DNA of 64,000 bases. It comes from Mariniphaga sp963747515 (GTDB lineage Bacteria > Bacteroidota > Bacteroidia > Bacteroidales > Prolixibacteraceae). Location of the stretch: the NCBI GenBank assembly GCA_963747515.1, contig CAVVFN010000005.1, positions 124,001-188,000 on the forward strand, read 5' to 3'. The notes beneath the pieces were generated by a model. The model worked only from the letters and a program-made list of their open reading frames with translations. It was not told where the DNA came from and did no database searches. This document shows, piece by piece, positions 55,985-64,000 of the stretch (position 1 is its first letter; the number at the start of each line of letters is the position of its first letter). The translations under genes were made by a program, and so were the position numbers.

Positions 55985-57289
55985 TTATTGCGGTTTGTAA
56001 ATCACTAACTGCAAAGCAGATGGAGTTTCACCCACAATCCGTGTTGCATCTTCCTTGCTTTTTACTTCAACCTGACCAACAATATAAACAGTGCCATCCG
56101 TTGCAACAGATATTCCTTCACATCCAAAGACTCTTCTGCCATCTGTTGTCACCATTTCTCCCAAATCGAACCTCTGCCCCGAAACGACATCATACATAAT
56201 AAGATGATGTGTCTCTTCTGCTCCGAAAGTTTCCTCGTATTCTCCTATGTTATAATCCCGGGCAGAAGGTACAAAATACACTTTTTGATTTTTACTGTCA
56301 ATCCCAAAAGATAATGGTGAATAGGGTACATTTTTTTTGTCGGTACCCCAATATTTCGGATCGCTTATCTGCGCCAGGGCTGTAAACTGGCCCTGAACGC
56401 CCTGGTGAGGGTCGAAACGAAAAAGAATATTCCCGCTGCCGCAGGTTACACCATAAGCAACTTTATTTACAGGATCCCATTCCACTGAGCGCCAATCCAT
56501 GCTGCGATCAATCATCGGATTCATCATCTGTGTTGGCCAATAGGAGGGATCGTAAGGCTGGCGTATATCCAGATCAACTACCCTGTCATTATCAGCTTCA
56601 TATTTCCAAACACGTGCCGTAGGAAAAGAACCGTAAACATTCCCAAGGTCATCGCAAAAAATATCGCGGGTTACATCCCAGTTAGATACTCTGGCGATCT
56701 TGGTGGTTTTTCTGGCATCAATATCAAACTTATAGAGGTATCCGTTAAATCCCACCCCAAAAAGAATTTTATTTTCTTTATCAATCGCTAACGGGTAACA
56801 ACCCACATGTTCATCGACAAGACCTAAATCTTCCATTTTTTGTGTTTTTGGGTCATAACGAATCCAGTGTCCGCCTTCCCAGCTGAGAAAATTAAAATTT
56901 CTGGGGCCGCTTCCATTGTTCAGGGGAACAAAATAAATATACCCGTCATTATCCTCCACAGGTTTATTGTGAATCTTACCTGGTGTGCGGACTCCTTTTC
57001 CGCGTGAACCCATAAATTCTGCCATATCAGCCAAAAGAATGTTCGATCCGGCTACAGGATCATAAACATAAAAATGGGCCGATGAACCTTCAGAAATAAG
57101 TGCAGAATAAACGTTACCGTTTGATGCGGCATAAACGCCGTCCCACATAACCGGGTCCTTCCCCGGATAAGGAACAGCTTTTACTTCTAACTTTTTTTGA
57201 GAACCCTGTGCCTCAGCCTCAAGATGAAAAGCCTCCGCTGATATAAAAATTAAAAATAGAATCAATGTCCTCTTTTTTGAAAAAGTCAT
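55985..57289 (-). CDS. Secreted beta-propeller protein B
   Basis: A 434-residue protein from the preferred start at 57289, which gives the signal peptide TLILFLIFISAEAFHLEAEA; a longer frame from 57325 adds 12 residues. The blades are like those of its neighbour: FYVYDPVAGSNILLADMAEF, WIRYDPKTQKMEDLGLVDEH, GYLYKFDIDARKTTKIARV, LIMYDVVSGQRFDLGEM. Conserved His, Arg and Tyr residues on blade edges might form a site. It lies 53 bp before propeller A on the minus strand, probably the same transcript. Confidence 0.74.
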   Translation of the reverse strand: MTFSKKRTLILFLIFISAEAFHLEAEAQGSQKKLEVKAVPYPGKDPVMWDGVYAASNGNVYSALISEGSSAHFYVYDPVAGSNILLADMAEFMGSRGKGVRTPGKIHNKPVEDNDGYIYFVPLNNGSGPRNFNFLSWEGGHWIRYDPKTQKMEDLGLVDEHVGCYPLAIDKENKILFGVGFNGYLYKFDIDARKTTKIARVSNWDVTRDIFCDDLGNVYGSFPTARVWKYEADNDRVVDLDIRQPYDPSYWPTQMMNPMIDRSMDWRSVEWDPVNKVAYGVTCGSGNILFRFDPHQGVQGQFTALAQISDPKYWGTDKKNVPYSPLSFGIDSKNQKVYFVPSARDYNIGEYEETFGAEETHHLIMYDVVSGQRFDLGEMVTTDGRRVFGCEGISVATDGTVYIVGQVEVKSKEDATRIVGETPSALQLVIYKPQ

Positions 57290-57394
57290 AGAAATCAGAC
57301 TTAAATATTCTATTAATCTACTCATAATAAATCTACTATTTTGTTATTAATCTATATGAATTTGATTGGATTTATTTCTCCCCCTTCTGTCTCT

Positions 57395-58783
57395 TTATTT
57401 TAATTGTGAAAGATATATCCTTGCCGATTTTTTCGGCACCGAAACATTTACTTTATTATTTTTTACATGAATAGTGCCGGACCCATTATAAATATCGGTT
57501 AACTGACTCGCTGAAAAACCATCTGGTAAGGTAACTCCTATATTATGCTGATCTTCCATACTGTCGTTTAAAACAATAACTCCATTTTCAAAAGTTCTGT
57601 ATGCCACATTATTTATTTCTGTAAAAGGTTCCAGCCCCTTCCCCATATGAACCTGGTATAAAATTTCGGCGCCTGTACCATTTAATGAAGCCCACCAGAT
57701 AAAATCGACTAACCGGGCAGCAGAGAATGCCCAGAAAGCATCATCTTTTGCCTCTTCCCATGAAGGATTTATGGTCGATAAAGCAGTTATCCTTCTTCCT
57801 GCTTTTAAATACCACTCGTTTTCATGGGCTCTTTTTTTAACATCCTGCCAGGTATGACGCCTTCCTTCCCATGCCCAGCTGTATATAAATGACTCCCACA
57901 TGCAAGCATCTCCGTTCTTTTGGAATTCAGTTCCAATTCCTGAATTTAAAATTACAATTTTATCGTCACCATAACTTTTCACCAGTGCACGAATTGACTG
58001 CAGCATCCTGTCCCAGGCATAATCATGTGTTGCATTAGGGAACAAGTGCTCGTGAGTATAAGGCTCAAACTCCGGATTTCTGCCATCATACCTTGGGGCC
58101 AGACAAGGTTCTCTTTGTTCAACGTTATCAATAAAAATGCCCGATGCACCCATTTCCATCATCTTTTTAACATAGGCCAATGACAATTTCCAATAGCTCG
58201 GACTATTTGCACAAGTTAAAAAACGGTGTATTCAATCGGATCCATCCATAGGAATATGAACCCATTTTCCATCTCTGTCTTTGACAAGGATTTCGGGATG
58301 TTCAAAATAAAAAACATCCTGGTCTGCAAAATTCGTATGAACGCATCTGAAATGTACATATGGGATAGCTTTGAATCCTTTATCCTGTGCTTCTTCAAAA
58401 GCTTTTTTACAATGTGGAACATGAGAAATAAGAGATACACCTTTTATGATTTCACCATCAAGTGAATTCATTTTTTCAACAGGATAATGCTCTGTAATCG
58501 GCAATGGAGTATTACCTGCCCTCACTCTGAGGATTCGGGTCATGACTGTATCTTTAAGAATAAACTGATGTCCTTTCCAAACACTGCGGCTACTTGTAAA
58601 CATATCTGCATTTTGAAACCATTCAGGTGCAGGTTGCAGTTCATCATCAGGAGGTAAAATTGTGAGTCCATATTTACTGGCAAGTTTTTCATCAGGTTCT
58701 TGTCCCAAAACCTTAGTTGATGTAAAATGGATTAAGCATATAAACAACCAACTAAAAAGCATTGTATCCATTGTTCGTTTCAT
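57395..58783 (-). pseudogene. TIM-barrel glycoside hydrolase interrupted by TGA
   Basis: A secreted enzyme of 462 codons in one frame with a single stop, TGA at 58232-58234. The first part has a signal peptide (LFSWLFICLIHFTSTKVLG), then WKGHQFILKD, ISHVPHCKKAFEEAQDKGFK, IPYVHFRC and ends IPMDGSD. The frame continues IHRFLTCANSPSYWKLSLAY, VKKMMEMGASGIFIDNVEQR, KIVILNSGIG and a C-terminal beta-domain. GIFIDN and the strand order fit a retaining-glycosidase barrel, family not recognised. TGG (Trp) to TGA would explain the stop, as D-W at this spot would suit the fold. Both halves are too short to be active alone. Confidence 0.75.
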
Positions 58784-58840
58784 TGGTGAAAATTTAAAAC
58801 ATTATTTCCTAAATATGAAAAATCAACTGTTTCATACTCC

Positions 58841-61447
58841 TTAATTGGTCTCTTTTGCTGAAAATATTACTATTTCTCGTGTAACTTCTTTGGGCTGCCC
58901 TTCGGGAAGCAATACAACCTGAAGACCTTTCCTGTTATCCAAAATACTTTCTGCAACCTCTTTGGTCATCTTTTCCGAAAGCTCATTTTCCGGGTTTATC
59001 CATAACTGGCTCCGCTCCTGGAAAGAAATCAACCTGCTGAGATCTGGTATATCAAAATCCTGCAGCACTCCCGGGGTATAAAAATATTTATGCTGATTGT
59101 AATACTTGCCTGAAAGAAGCAGTTGATAGGAAGGCAAAGTATTAACTGTAACCACTGACTGTACTTCGGGATGAAATACAGCGCCCAAAAGTGCCCATAA
59201 ACCTCCCAGCCCTTCTCCTGCCAACAGAACAGGTCTATCTTTAAATACGCTGCTCCCCAGAATAAAATTGATTCCCTGCAATACATCCAGTGTCTGCATT
59301 CCAAGCATTGTTCTGTTAAAGGAATTGGCATCATTTGCAGCTACATCCCTTATCCATTGTTCTGCCGTGTATCCTGTGTATTTGTCTAACTTCCCAGCAG
59401 GGGGAAAGCAGGAAGTTTCACCTGTGCCACGTACATCTATTGAAAGTACAGGAAAGCCTTCCCGAACCAATAATAAAGGAAGAGAATTTCCATCTGTCTC
59501 AACTGGTTTTCCCTGTTCAGAAAAATGCAAAACAATTTGGTGTCTTTCTCTTTGTTGTAATGGACGAAGCAATAATGCGGGAACTTCAATACCCGGTTCA
59601 CTGAGATATGCAAATTTCTCAACAGAAATGTCACCTAAATTAAACGTTTCCTTAGGTTTTACAACCGGAATAGATGTGTTGCCGGGTATCTGCAGCTTCA
59701 GCCTTGAAAGTATACGACTTTTAAGTTCGTCCATATCATGAACCTGCCGATACACCTGTTTTCCCCTCTTTTGGTTTAAGGTTTGACCGGATTCCCCTCC
59801 AAGAGAAGCAAGGATGACTCCGCTTTCGGTACATTGTAATTTTTTTGCATCTTCAGCCTCCAGAGAGGATTCTGACTTGCCCTCTTTCATCTTATCAAAC
59901 CACATGTTAAACCATTCGTATGTCGATTCACGCTTAGGCTGGGAATTATCATGTACACCGTCTACTATATCCATATCCCAATATTCAGCGGTAAAGCCAA
60001 GTCCCCTATAGAACCTTGCCATATCTTCCAGCTTCCTTCTATGTGCTGGTTCTTCCCCTGAGGCATCTCCTACAATCATTCTGCAAGGTCGGGGAGCAAC
60101 CAGGCTTAGCAGGTCAAGATTGGTTGGCATCCGGCCACTGAGATAGGTCCCTTCACAGCTTCCCCCTGGATGTCCGGCAGCCACCACTTTGATACGGCTA
60201 TCTGCTGCAGCAGCAAGCAGTGCCATTTGTCCGCCCCCGGAATTACCCGCTACAGCCAGTTTTGTTGAATCAACCTCTGTCCGTGAAACCAGATAATCCA
60301 CAGCTCTTAAGCAATCCCAGGTCCGTAGGCCTGGTAACGACCATCCTGCCAGGAAAGCAGGTCGGCCTGCATAATGATGCTGGTCAACACTGAGACCAAC
60401 AGTAGGCTCCAGGGTCACAGGATTAAAATACTCTGAGCGCTCACCCTGTCCGATAGGATCTGCTGCTAATACAACATATCCCTTTTTAGCCAAACCAATG
60501 CAAATTTTATTGATATCGGTTGCCATCTTTCCCATATCCCAGTGACCAATTGTATATAATACCCCTGGGAGAGGAAAATCACGATTTTTTGGAATATAAA
60601 TATTGGCAGGAATAAAATAGTCAGTCTGGCTTTCATAGATGATCTTTTCAATGTAATAATCCGGATAATCAATCCGGCCAACAACACGAGCATTAAGCGG
60701 ATTCTTAGGTGGAAATTCCCCTAAAATTGAGGATAACCTTTCCCGAACCTGTTTTTGGTAATCAAGCCATTTCTGAGGAGAATCAAGACTTGATAAAACA
60801 GAATCACGTTTAGCAACCTGTCTGTCTACATTTTCCTGAACGAATCGCTCAACCATGGAATGCCCTGCCTGCTGTTCTTCGATGCTGTTATAAATCCGTA
60901 AAGTCTGAGGACTGGACAATGAAACTCTTTCACCCCGATACCCGCCTTCCGGTATCAGTGTTAAACGCTCAATACCCCAACCTTGCATTGCGCCTCCTGA
61001 AAATTTCAGACTTATTTCACTGTATTGGGGGATATCTATCCCATATATTTTTTTTATCAGTACATCTCCTGTCATTTCCTTTTCATCAGGTTCTGCAGGG
61101 AATTTAAACAAGCCGACCTCTTTTCCGTTTATCAGAAGCTGGATTTCCTGTTCTCCTGTTCCCAGCTTAGTACCATTAAGGAAAACCGTATACCGGGCAG
61201 ATGGTCCAAAATAATACCGGCCGGCCACACCTTTTTCAAAACCGGTTTCAGGACGAAGATATCGATTTAGGTTCCACTGACTCTGACGGTAAATTTCTAC
61301 TCCTTGAAAAGAGGTAAAATCCTCAGGATAATAAGTTTTTTCCTTTTCTTTAACCTTAGAAGATGCTGATGCAGTAAAAACAAGTACCAGAAACGCAACA
61401 ATCAGGAAACCAGTATAATTTTTTGTAATTTGAATTTTATCTACCAT
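58841..61447 (-). CDS. Double alpha/beta-hydrolase carbohydrate esterase
   Basis: An 868-residue secreted protein with signal peptide FLIVAFLVLVFTASASS. Residues about 45-170 are a beta-sandwich (RYYFGPSARYTVFLNGTKLG), possibly carbohydrate binding. Residues 255-525 are an acetyl-xylan-esterase/CE-like hydrolase with Ser403 in AGNSGGGQMAL and His499 in VDGVHDNSQP. Residues 600-865 form a second hydrolase domain in which the nucleophile-elbow Ser is replaced by Gly746 (GEGLGG). The second domain therefore looks catalytically dead and may serve binding or stability. It likely removes acyl groups from the target glycan. Confidence 0.83.
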   Translation of the reverse strand: MVDKIQITKNYTGFLIVAFLVLVFTASASSKVKEKEKTYYPEDFTSFQGVEIYRQSQWNLNRYLRPETGFEKGVAGRYYFGPSARYTVFLNGTKLGTGEQEIQLLINGKEVGLFKFPAEPDEKEMTGDVLIKKIYGIDIPQYSEISLKFSGGAMQGWGIERLTLIPEGGYRGERVSLSSPQTLRIYNSIEEQQAGHSMVERFVQENVDRQVAKRDSVLSSLDSPQKWLDYQKQVRERLSSILGEFPPKNPLNARVVGRIDYPDYYIEKIIYESQTDYFIPANIYIPKNRDFPLPGVLYTIGHWDMGKMATDINKICIGLAKKGYVVLAADPIGQGERSEYFNPVTLEPTVGLSVDQHHYAGRPAFLAGWSLPGLRTWDCLRAVDYLVSRTEVDSTKLAVAGNSGGGQMALLAAAADSRIKVVAAGHPGGSCEGTYLSGRMPTNLDLLSLVAPRPCRMIVGDASGEEPAHRRKLEDMARFYRGLGFTAEYWDMDIVDGVHDNSQPKRESTYEWFNMWFDKMKEGKSESSLEAEDAKKLQCTESGVILASLGGESGQTLNQKRGKQVYRQVHDMDELKSRILSRLKLQIPGNTSIPVVKPKETFNLGDISVEKFAYLSEPGIEVPALLLRPLQQRERHQIVLHFSEQGKPVETDGNSLPLLLVREGFPVLSIDVRGTGETSCFPPAGKLDKYTGYTAEQWIRDVAANDANSFNRTMLGMQTLDVLQGINFILGSSVFKDRPVLLAGEGLGGLWALLGAVFHPEVQSVVTVNTLPSYQLLLSGKYYNQHKYFYTPGVLQDFDIPDLSRLISFQERSQLWINPENELSEKMTKEVAESILDNRKGLQVVLLPEGQPKEVTREIVIFSAKETN

Positions 61448-61696
61448 ATCAATGCCAGTTTTAAATTTCAGTCAAAACATGATGAATTAAAAGTAGATAA
61501 AATAAATGTGTTATAAATTGTAAATCTTACAAAATTTATATTTAACAAGCTTCCGGTAAATCAATAAATAAAGCCAACAATTATTCCTCCTGCATATTAG
61601 CTTCTGATAAAAATTTAAGAATGAACCAATAAAGTCAGAAAAAGTTACTTTTTACCTTTTGTTTATTTATCCCTTAAAAATTAAAAAACAGGTTTG

Positions 61697-62569
61697 CTAT
61701 TCATTAAGCATAGGGAACAATTTTCGAATTTCATTTTCATCGGGTTTTCTGCCGTATTCACAAATTTCAAAAGCTTCAGCAACAGCAGCCTTCTTTCCTT
61801 TTTCTTCTCCATACCATTTTATCAGCGATTGCCTCACCTCATTATTAACAGGTCTTGCCCATTTGCTTTTAAGCATTTCCAGCCTCCCCTGCTCAGTTTC
61901 CGGTAATGATTCCAGATTTCCGCTTAGCCATGGAGACCATTCAAAAAATTGTGAATGGTGAGCTGCCACTGCATATATTTTTTCATCAACCACATCTGAA
62001 ATATCAATTGCTATATCAGGTTCGAACGGATAAGGTTTTTTAAAACGATCCTGAGCATAAAGAAATACCGGATTTTTCTTAAGAGGTGGTGTGTCGGGAG
62101 CTATATTCGGCACAATAACCATATAGGCTGCATCCTGAACCAAAATGGCCGTATTTCTATGATCGGGATGATAATCATAGGGTCGAGGTCCAATTACCAT
62201 ATCTGCATTCCATTCCCGTATCAGTCGGATAATCTGCAAACGAATATTCAATTCAGGCATCAGCTCTCCATCATGATTATCCAATACTTTATAAGCCACT
62301 CCAAATCTTCTTCCGGCTTCCCGGGCTTCAGCCGCACGTATTTTGGCCAAAACACCTCCTCCATGTTTATAGTGTCCGGCATCACCATTGGTTACCGATA
62401 CAAACAAAACGTTATGGCCAAGCCGGGAAAATTTGATTGCTATACCACCAGCCACCACATCAGGATCATCAGGGTGAGCTCCAATAACAATGATGTTTAA
62501 TTTATTATCTTGAGCAGATGTATTCAGAAGTAAAATAAAAGATAAAAACAAAACGGATAGTATTTTCAT
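61697..62569 (-). CDS. PIG-L (LmbE-like) N-deacetylase, exported
   Basis: A 290-residue protein with signal peptide SVLFLSFILLLNTSAQ. The zinc-site motifs are intact: GAHPDDPD at 30-37 and HPDH at 134-137, with the conserved DAGHYKHGGG loop (63-72) and AKIRAAEAREAG helix. The family removes acetyl groups from N-acetylglucosamine derivatives. Export together with sulfatases and GH123-like enzymes suggests deacetylation of amino-sugar units of the glycan outside the cytoplasm. It lies 33 bp behind the oxidoreductase gene at 62603 and is probably cotranscribed with it. Confidence 0.9.
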   Translation of the reverse strand: MKILSVLFLSFILLLNTSAQDNKLNIIVIGAHPDDPDVVAGGIAIKFSRLGHNVLFVSVTNGDAGHYKHGGGVLAKIRAAEAREAGRRFGVAYKVLDNHDGELMPELNIRLQIIRLIREWNADMVIGPRPYDYHPDHRNTAILVQDAAYMVIVPNIAPDTPPLKKNPVFLYAQDRFKKPYPFEPDIAIDISDVVDEKIYAVAAHHSQFFEWSPWLSGNLESLPETEQGRLEMLKSKWARPVNNEVRQSLIKWYGEEKGKKAAVAEAFEICEYGRKPDENEIRKLFPMLNE

Positions 62570-62602
62570 AACTCAATTCACTTTAACAAAACTATAGAAA
62601 AT

Positions 62603-63961
62603 TTAAATATTAGGCACACCCGGAACAGGAATCTCTTCCGGAACCTCATAATTGCGATCAAGGCTATAGATTTTCGGACCTAAATACAAATCAGAATTCA
62701 GCACCTCCTCCCAGGTTACATCAATTCCGGTATAAGCTGCCATTCTTCCCATAATGCTGACCAGGGTGGAATTCACCATAGCTTCACCGTCATTAACCGT
62801 ATTTCCTGATCGTATGCCTGTAACCAGATTTATATGCTCCTGAACAAAAGGGTTAGTAACTTTCCATTCCGAAGAAGAGTCGTTTTCATCGGGATAAGGA
62901 TATTCCCAAACAACATTTCCATCGAGATCAAATATTTTACCACTTACATCGGCATATCCTTCAGTACCGAAAACCTGGGATATTGTCCTGTTTGTACAAC
63001 CATTTATCTGGCGCACTGCAGCATGTGCATGAATACCATTATCGTAAATATAGTCAATACTAAAAAAGTCGTATTGATCTCCGGTGACTCTTCGATGCCG
63101 ACCCCCGTATCCTGAAGCCATAACCGGCAGTTCTCCCATATTCCAGTTCATCAGATCCAGCTGATGAATAAACATTTCAGTAATATGGTCTCCCGACAAC
63201 CAGATAAAATTCACCCAGTTTCTAATCATATATTCCATGTCACTCCATTCGGGTTGACGTCTGCGAAACCAAAGAGCACCTCCGTTCCGGATGATACTTG
63301 CTCCTGTAAATGTTCCAATTTCACCGTTTGAAATTCTTCTCTGGGTTTCCATATAATCTTTTGATGCTCTCAGCACTGTACCGCTGACAATATTGAGCCC
63401 AATAGCTTCTGCCTTTTTAACTGAGCCCATTACTGAACGGGCTCCAACCGGATCAACAGCAATGGGTTTTTCCATAAAAATATGTTTTCTTGCATTAACA
63501 GCTGCTTCAACATGTACGGGACGAAAATGTGGTGGTGTACATAGCAATACAACATCTACACCTGAATCAATCACTTTTTCATAACTGTCGAAACCTACAA
63601 ATATATTTTCATTGCCAATCTCCACATTTCTTTCTTTTTTTAACCGTTCCCGGCAGGCATCGATTTTATCCTGAAAAACGTCACCCAATGCAGTCACCTG
63701 CAGATTTGGTCCTGCATCAATAAAATTAATTGCTGCACCTGTCCCGCGGCCACCACAACCAATTAAACCAGCCTTTAATACAGGACCATCAGGTGCCTGA
63801 TCCAGCAACTTTGGAAGCTGTTTCTCGTCTTTCTTCGAACCCTGATCAGAACAGGAAGTTAAAAAACCAGCAGCACCAATTGTACCTAAAGCAGTTTTTG
63901 TTATAAAGTCCCTGCGGTCGAAATTCATTTTTTTTGTCATTTTAATTTTATTTTTTATCAA
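62603..63961 (-). CDS. Exported Gfo/Idh/MocA-family oxidoreductase (second)
   Basis: A 452-residue protein; the twin-arginine signal (FDRRDFITKTALGTIGAAGF) is followed by Cys (LTSCSD), so it may be a Tat-exported lipoprotein. Internal Met residues at 63940 or 63928 are also possible starts and give a more usual signal length. Dinucleotide site AGLIGCGGRGTGAA; HIFMEKPIAVDPVGAR; the C-terminal domain includes SGDHITEMFIHQLDLMNW. It differs from the oxidoreductase at 26108. It acts on an unknown sugar at the cell envelope with tightly bound NAD(P), as proposed for exported family members. The gene ends in TAA and is the first seen of the large minus-strand series. Confidence 0.87.
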   Translation of the reverse strand: MIKNKIKMTKKMNFDRRDFITKTALGTIGAAGFLTSCSDQGSKKDEKQLPKLLDQAPDGPVLKAGLIGCGGRGTGAAINFIDAGPNLQVTALGDVFQDKIDACRERLKKERNVEIGNENIFVGFDSYEKVIDSGVDVVLLCTPPHFRPVHVEAAVNARKHIFMEKPIAVDPVGARSVMGSVKKAEAIGLNIVSGTVLRASKDYMETQRRISNGEIGTFTGASIIRNGGALWFRRRQPEWSDMEYMIRNWVNFIWLSGDHITEMFIHQLDLMNWNMGELPVMASGYGGRHRRVTGDQYDFFSIDYIYDNGIHAHAAVRQINGCTNRTISQVFGTEGYADVSGKIFDLDGNVVWEYPYPDENDSSSEWKVTNPFVQEHINLVTGIRSGNTVNDGEAMVNSTLVSIMGRMAAYTGIDVTWEEVLNSDLYLGPKIYSLDRNYEVPEEIPVPGVPNI

Positions 63962-64000
63962 AAAACCTTCTTTATGGAAATACCACTCCCCTGGATTTTA

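Overview
The window reads as chromosomal DNA of a Bacteroidota bacterium, most likely a free-living glycan degrader of the Bacteroidales/Marinilabiliales type. The grounds are a SusC/SusD pair, two formylglycine sulfatases, many lipoproteins, type IX secretion (T9SS) type A sorting tails, TAnnTTTG-type promoter boxes and the lack of obvious Shine-Dalgarno sites. No rRNA, tRNA, CRISPR array or prophage was seen.

Region 1 (about 1-26 kb, nearly all plus strand, AT-rich) is a repeat-rich accessory zone of small exported proteins: lipoproteins, T9SS-sorted proteins, a vapBC-like toxin-antitoxin pair, a C10 cysteine protease, a broken GH16 glucanase and a broken trypsin-fold protease, plus one intact IS66-family element with a perfect 8-bp target duplication. 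Genes here are assembled from shared parts. The GH16 enzyme and the protease carry the same roughly 230-residue accessory module and sorting tail behind unrelated catalytic heads. One lipoprotein family occurs three times, two of them directly behind these enzymes. A hairpin plus a CGCAACCTTTT-type intergenic element recurs four times. Orphan sorting tails and an orphan signal peptide lie between genes.

Region 2 (about 26-64 kb, nearly all minus strand) is a large glycan-utilisation locus. SusC and SusD are followed by four tandem GH123-type (formerly DUF4091) glycoside hydrolases, a DUF5107-TPR protein and an exported Gfo/Idh/MocA oxidoreductase. On the other side of a 2-kb divergent stretch lie a sugar isomerase/epimerase-like protein, two sulfatases, a polysaccharide-deacetylase-like protein, a DUF4832 enzyme, two beta-propeller proteins, an interrupted TIM-barrel hydrolase, a double alpha/beta-hydrolase esterase, a PIG-L deacetylase and a second exported oxidoreductase. 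Together they suggest stepwise removal of sulfate, acyl and N-acetyl groups and of sugars from a substituted, probably amino-sugar-containing glycan, with import through SusCD. The substrate cannot be read from sequence, and no regulator for the locus lies in the window.

At least six genes are broken by single in-frame stops or one-base indels. Whether these are real decay or sequencing errors is the main uncertainty for their annotation.
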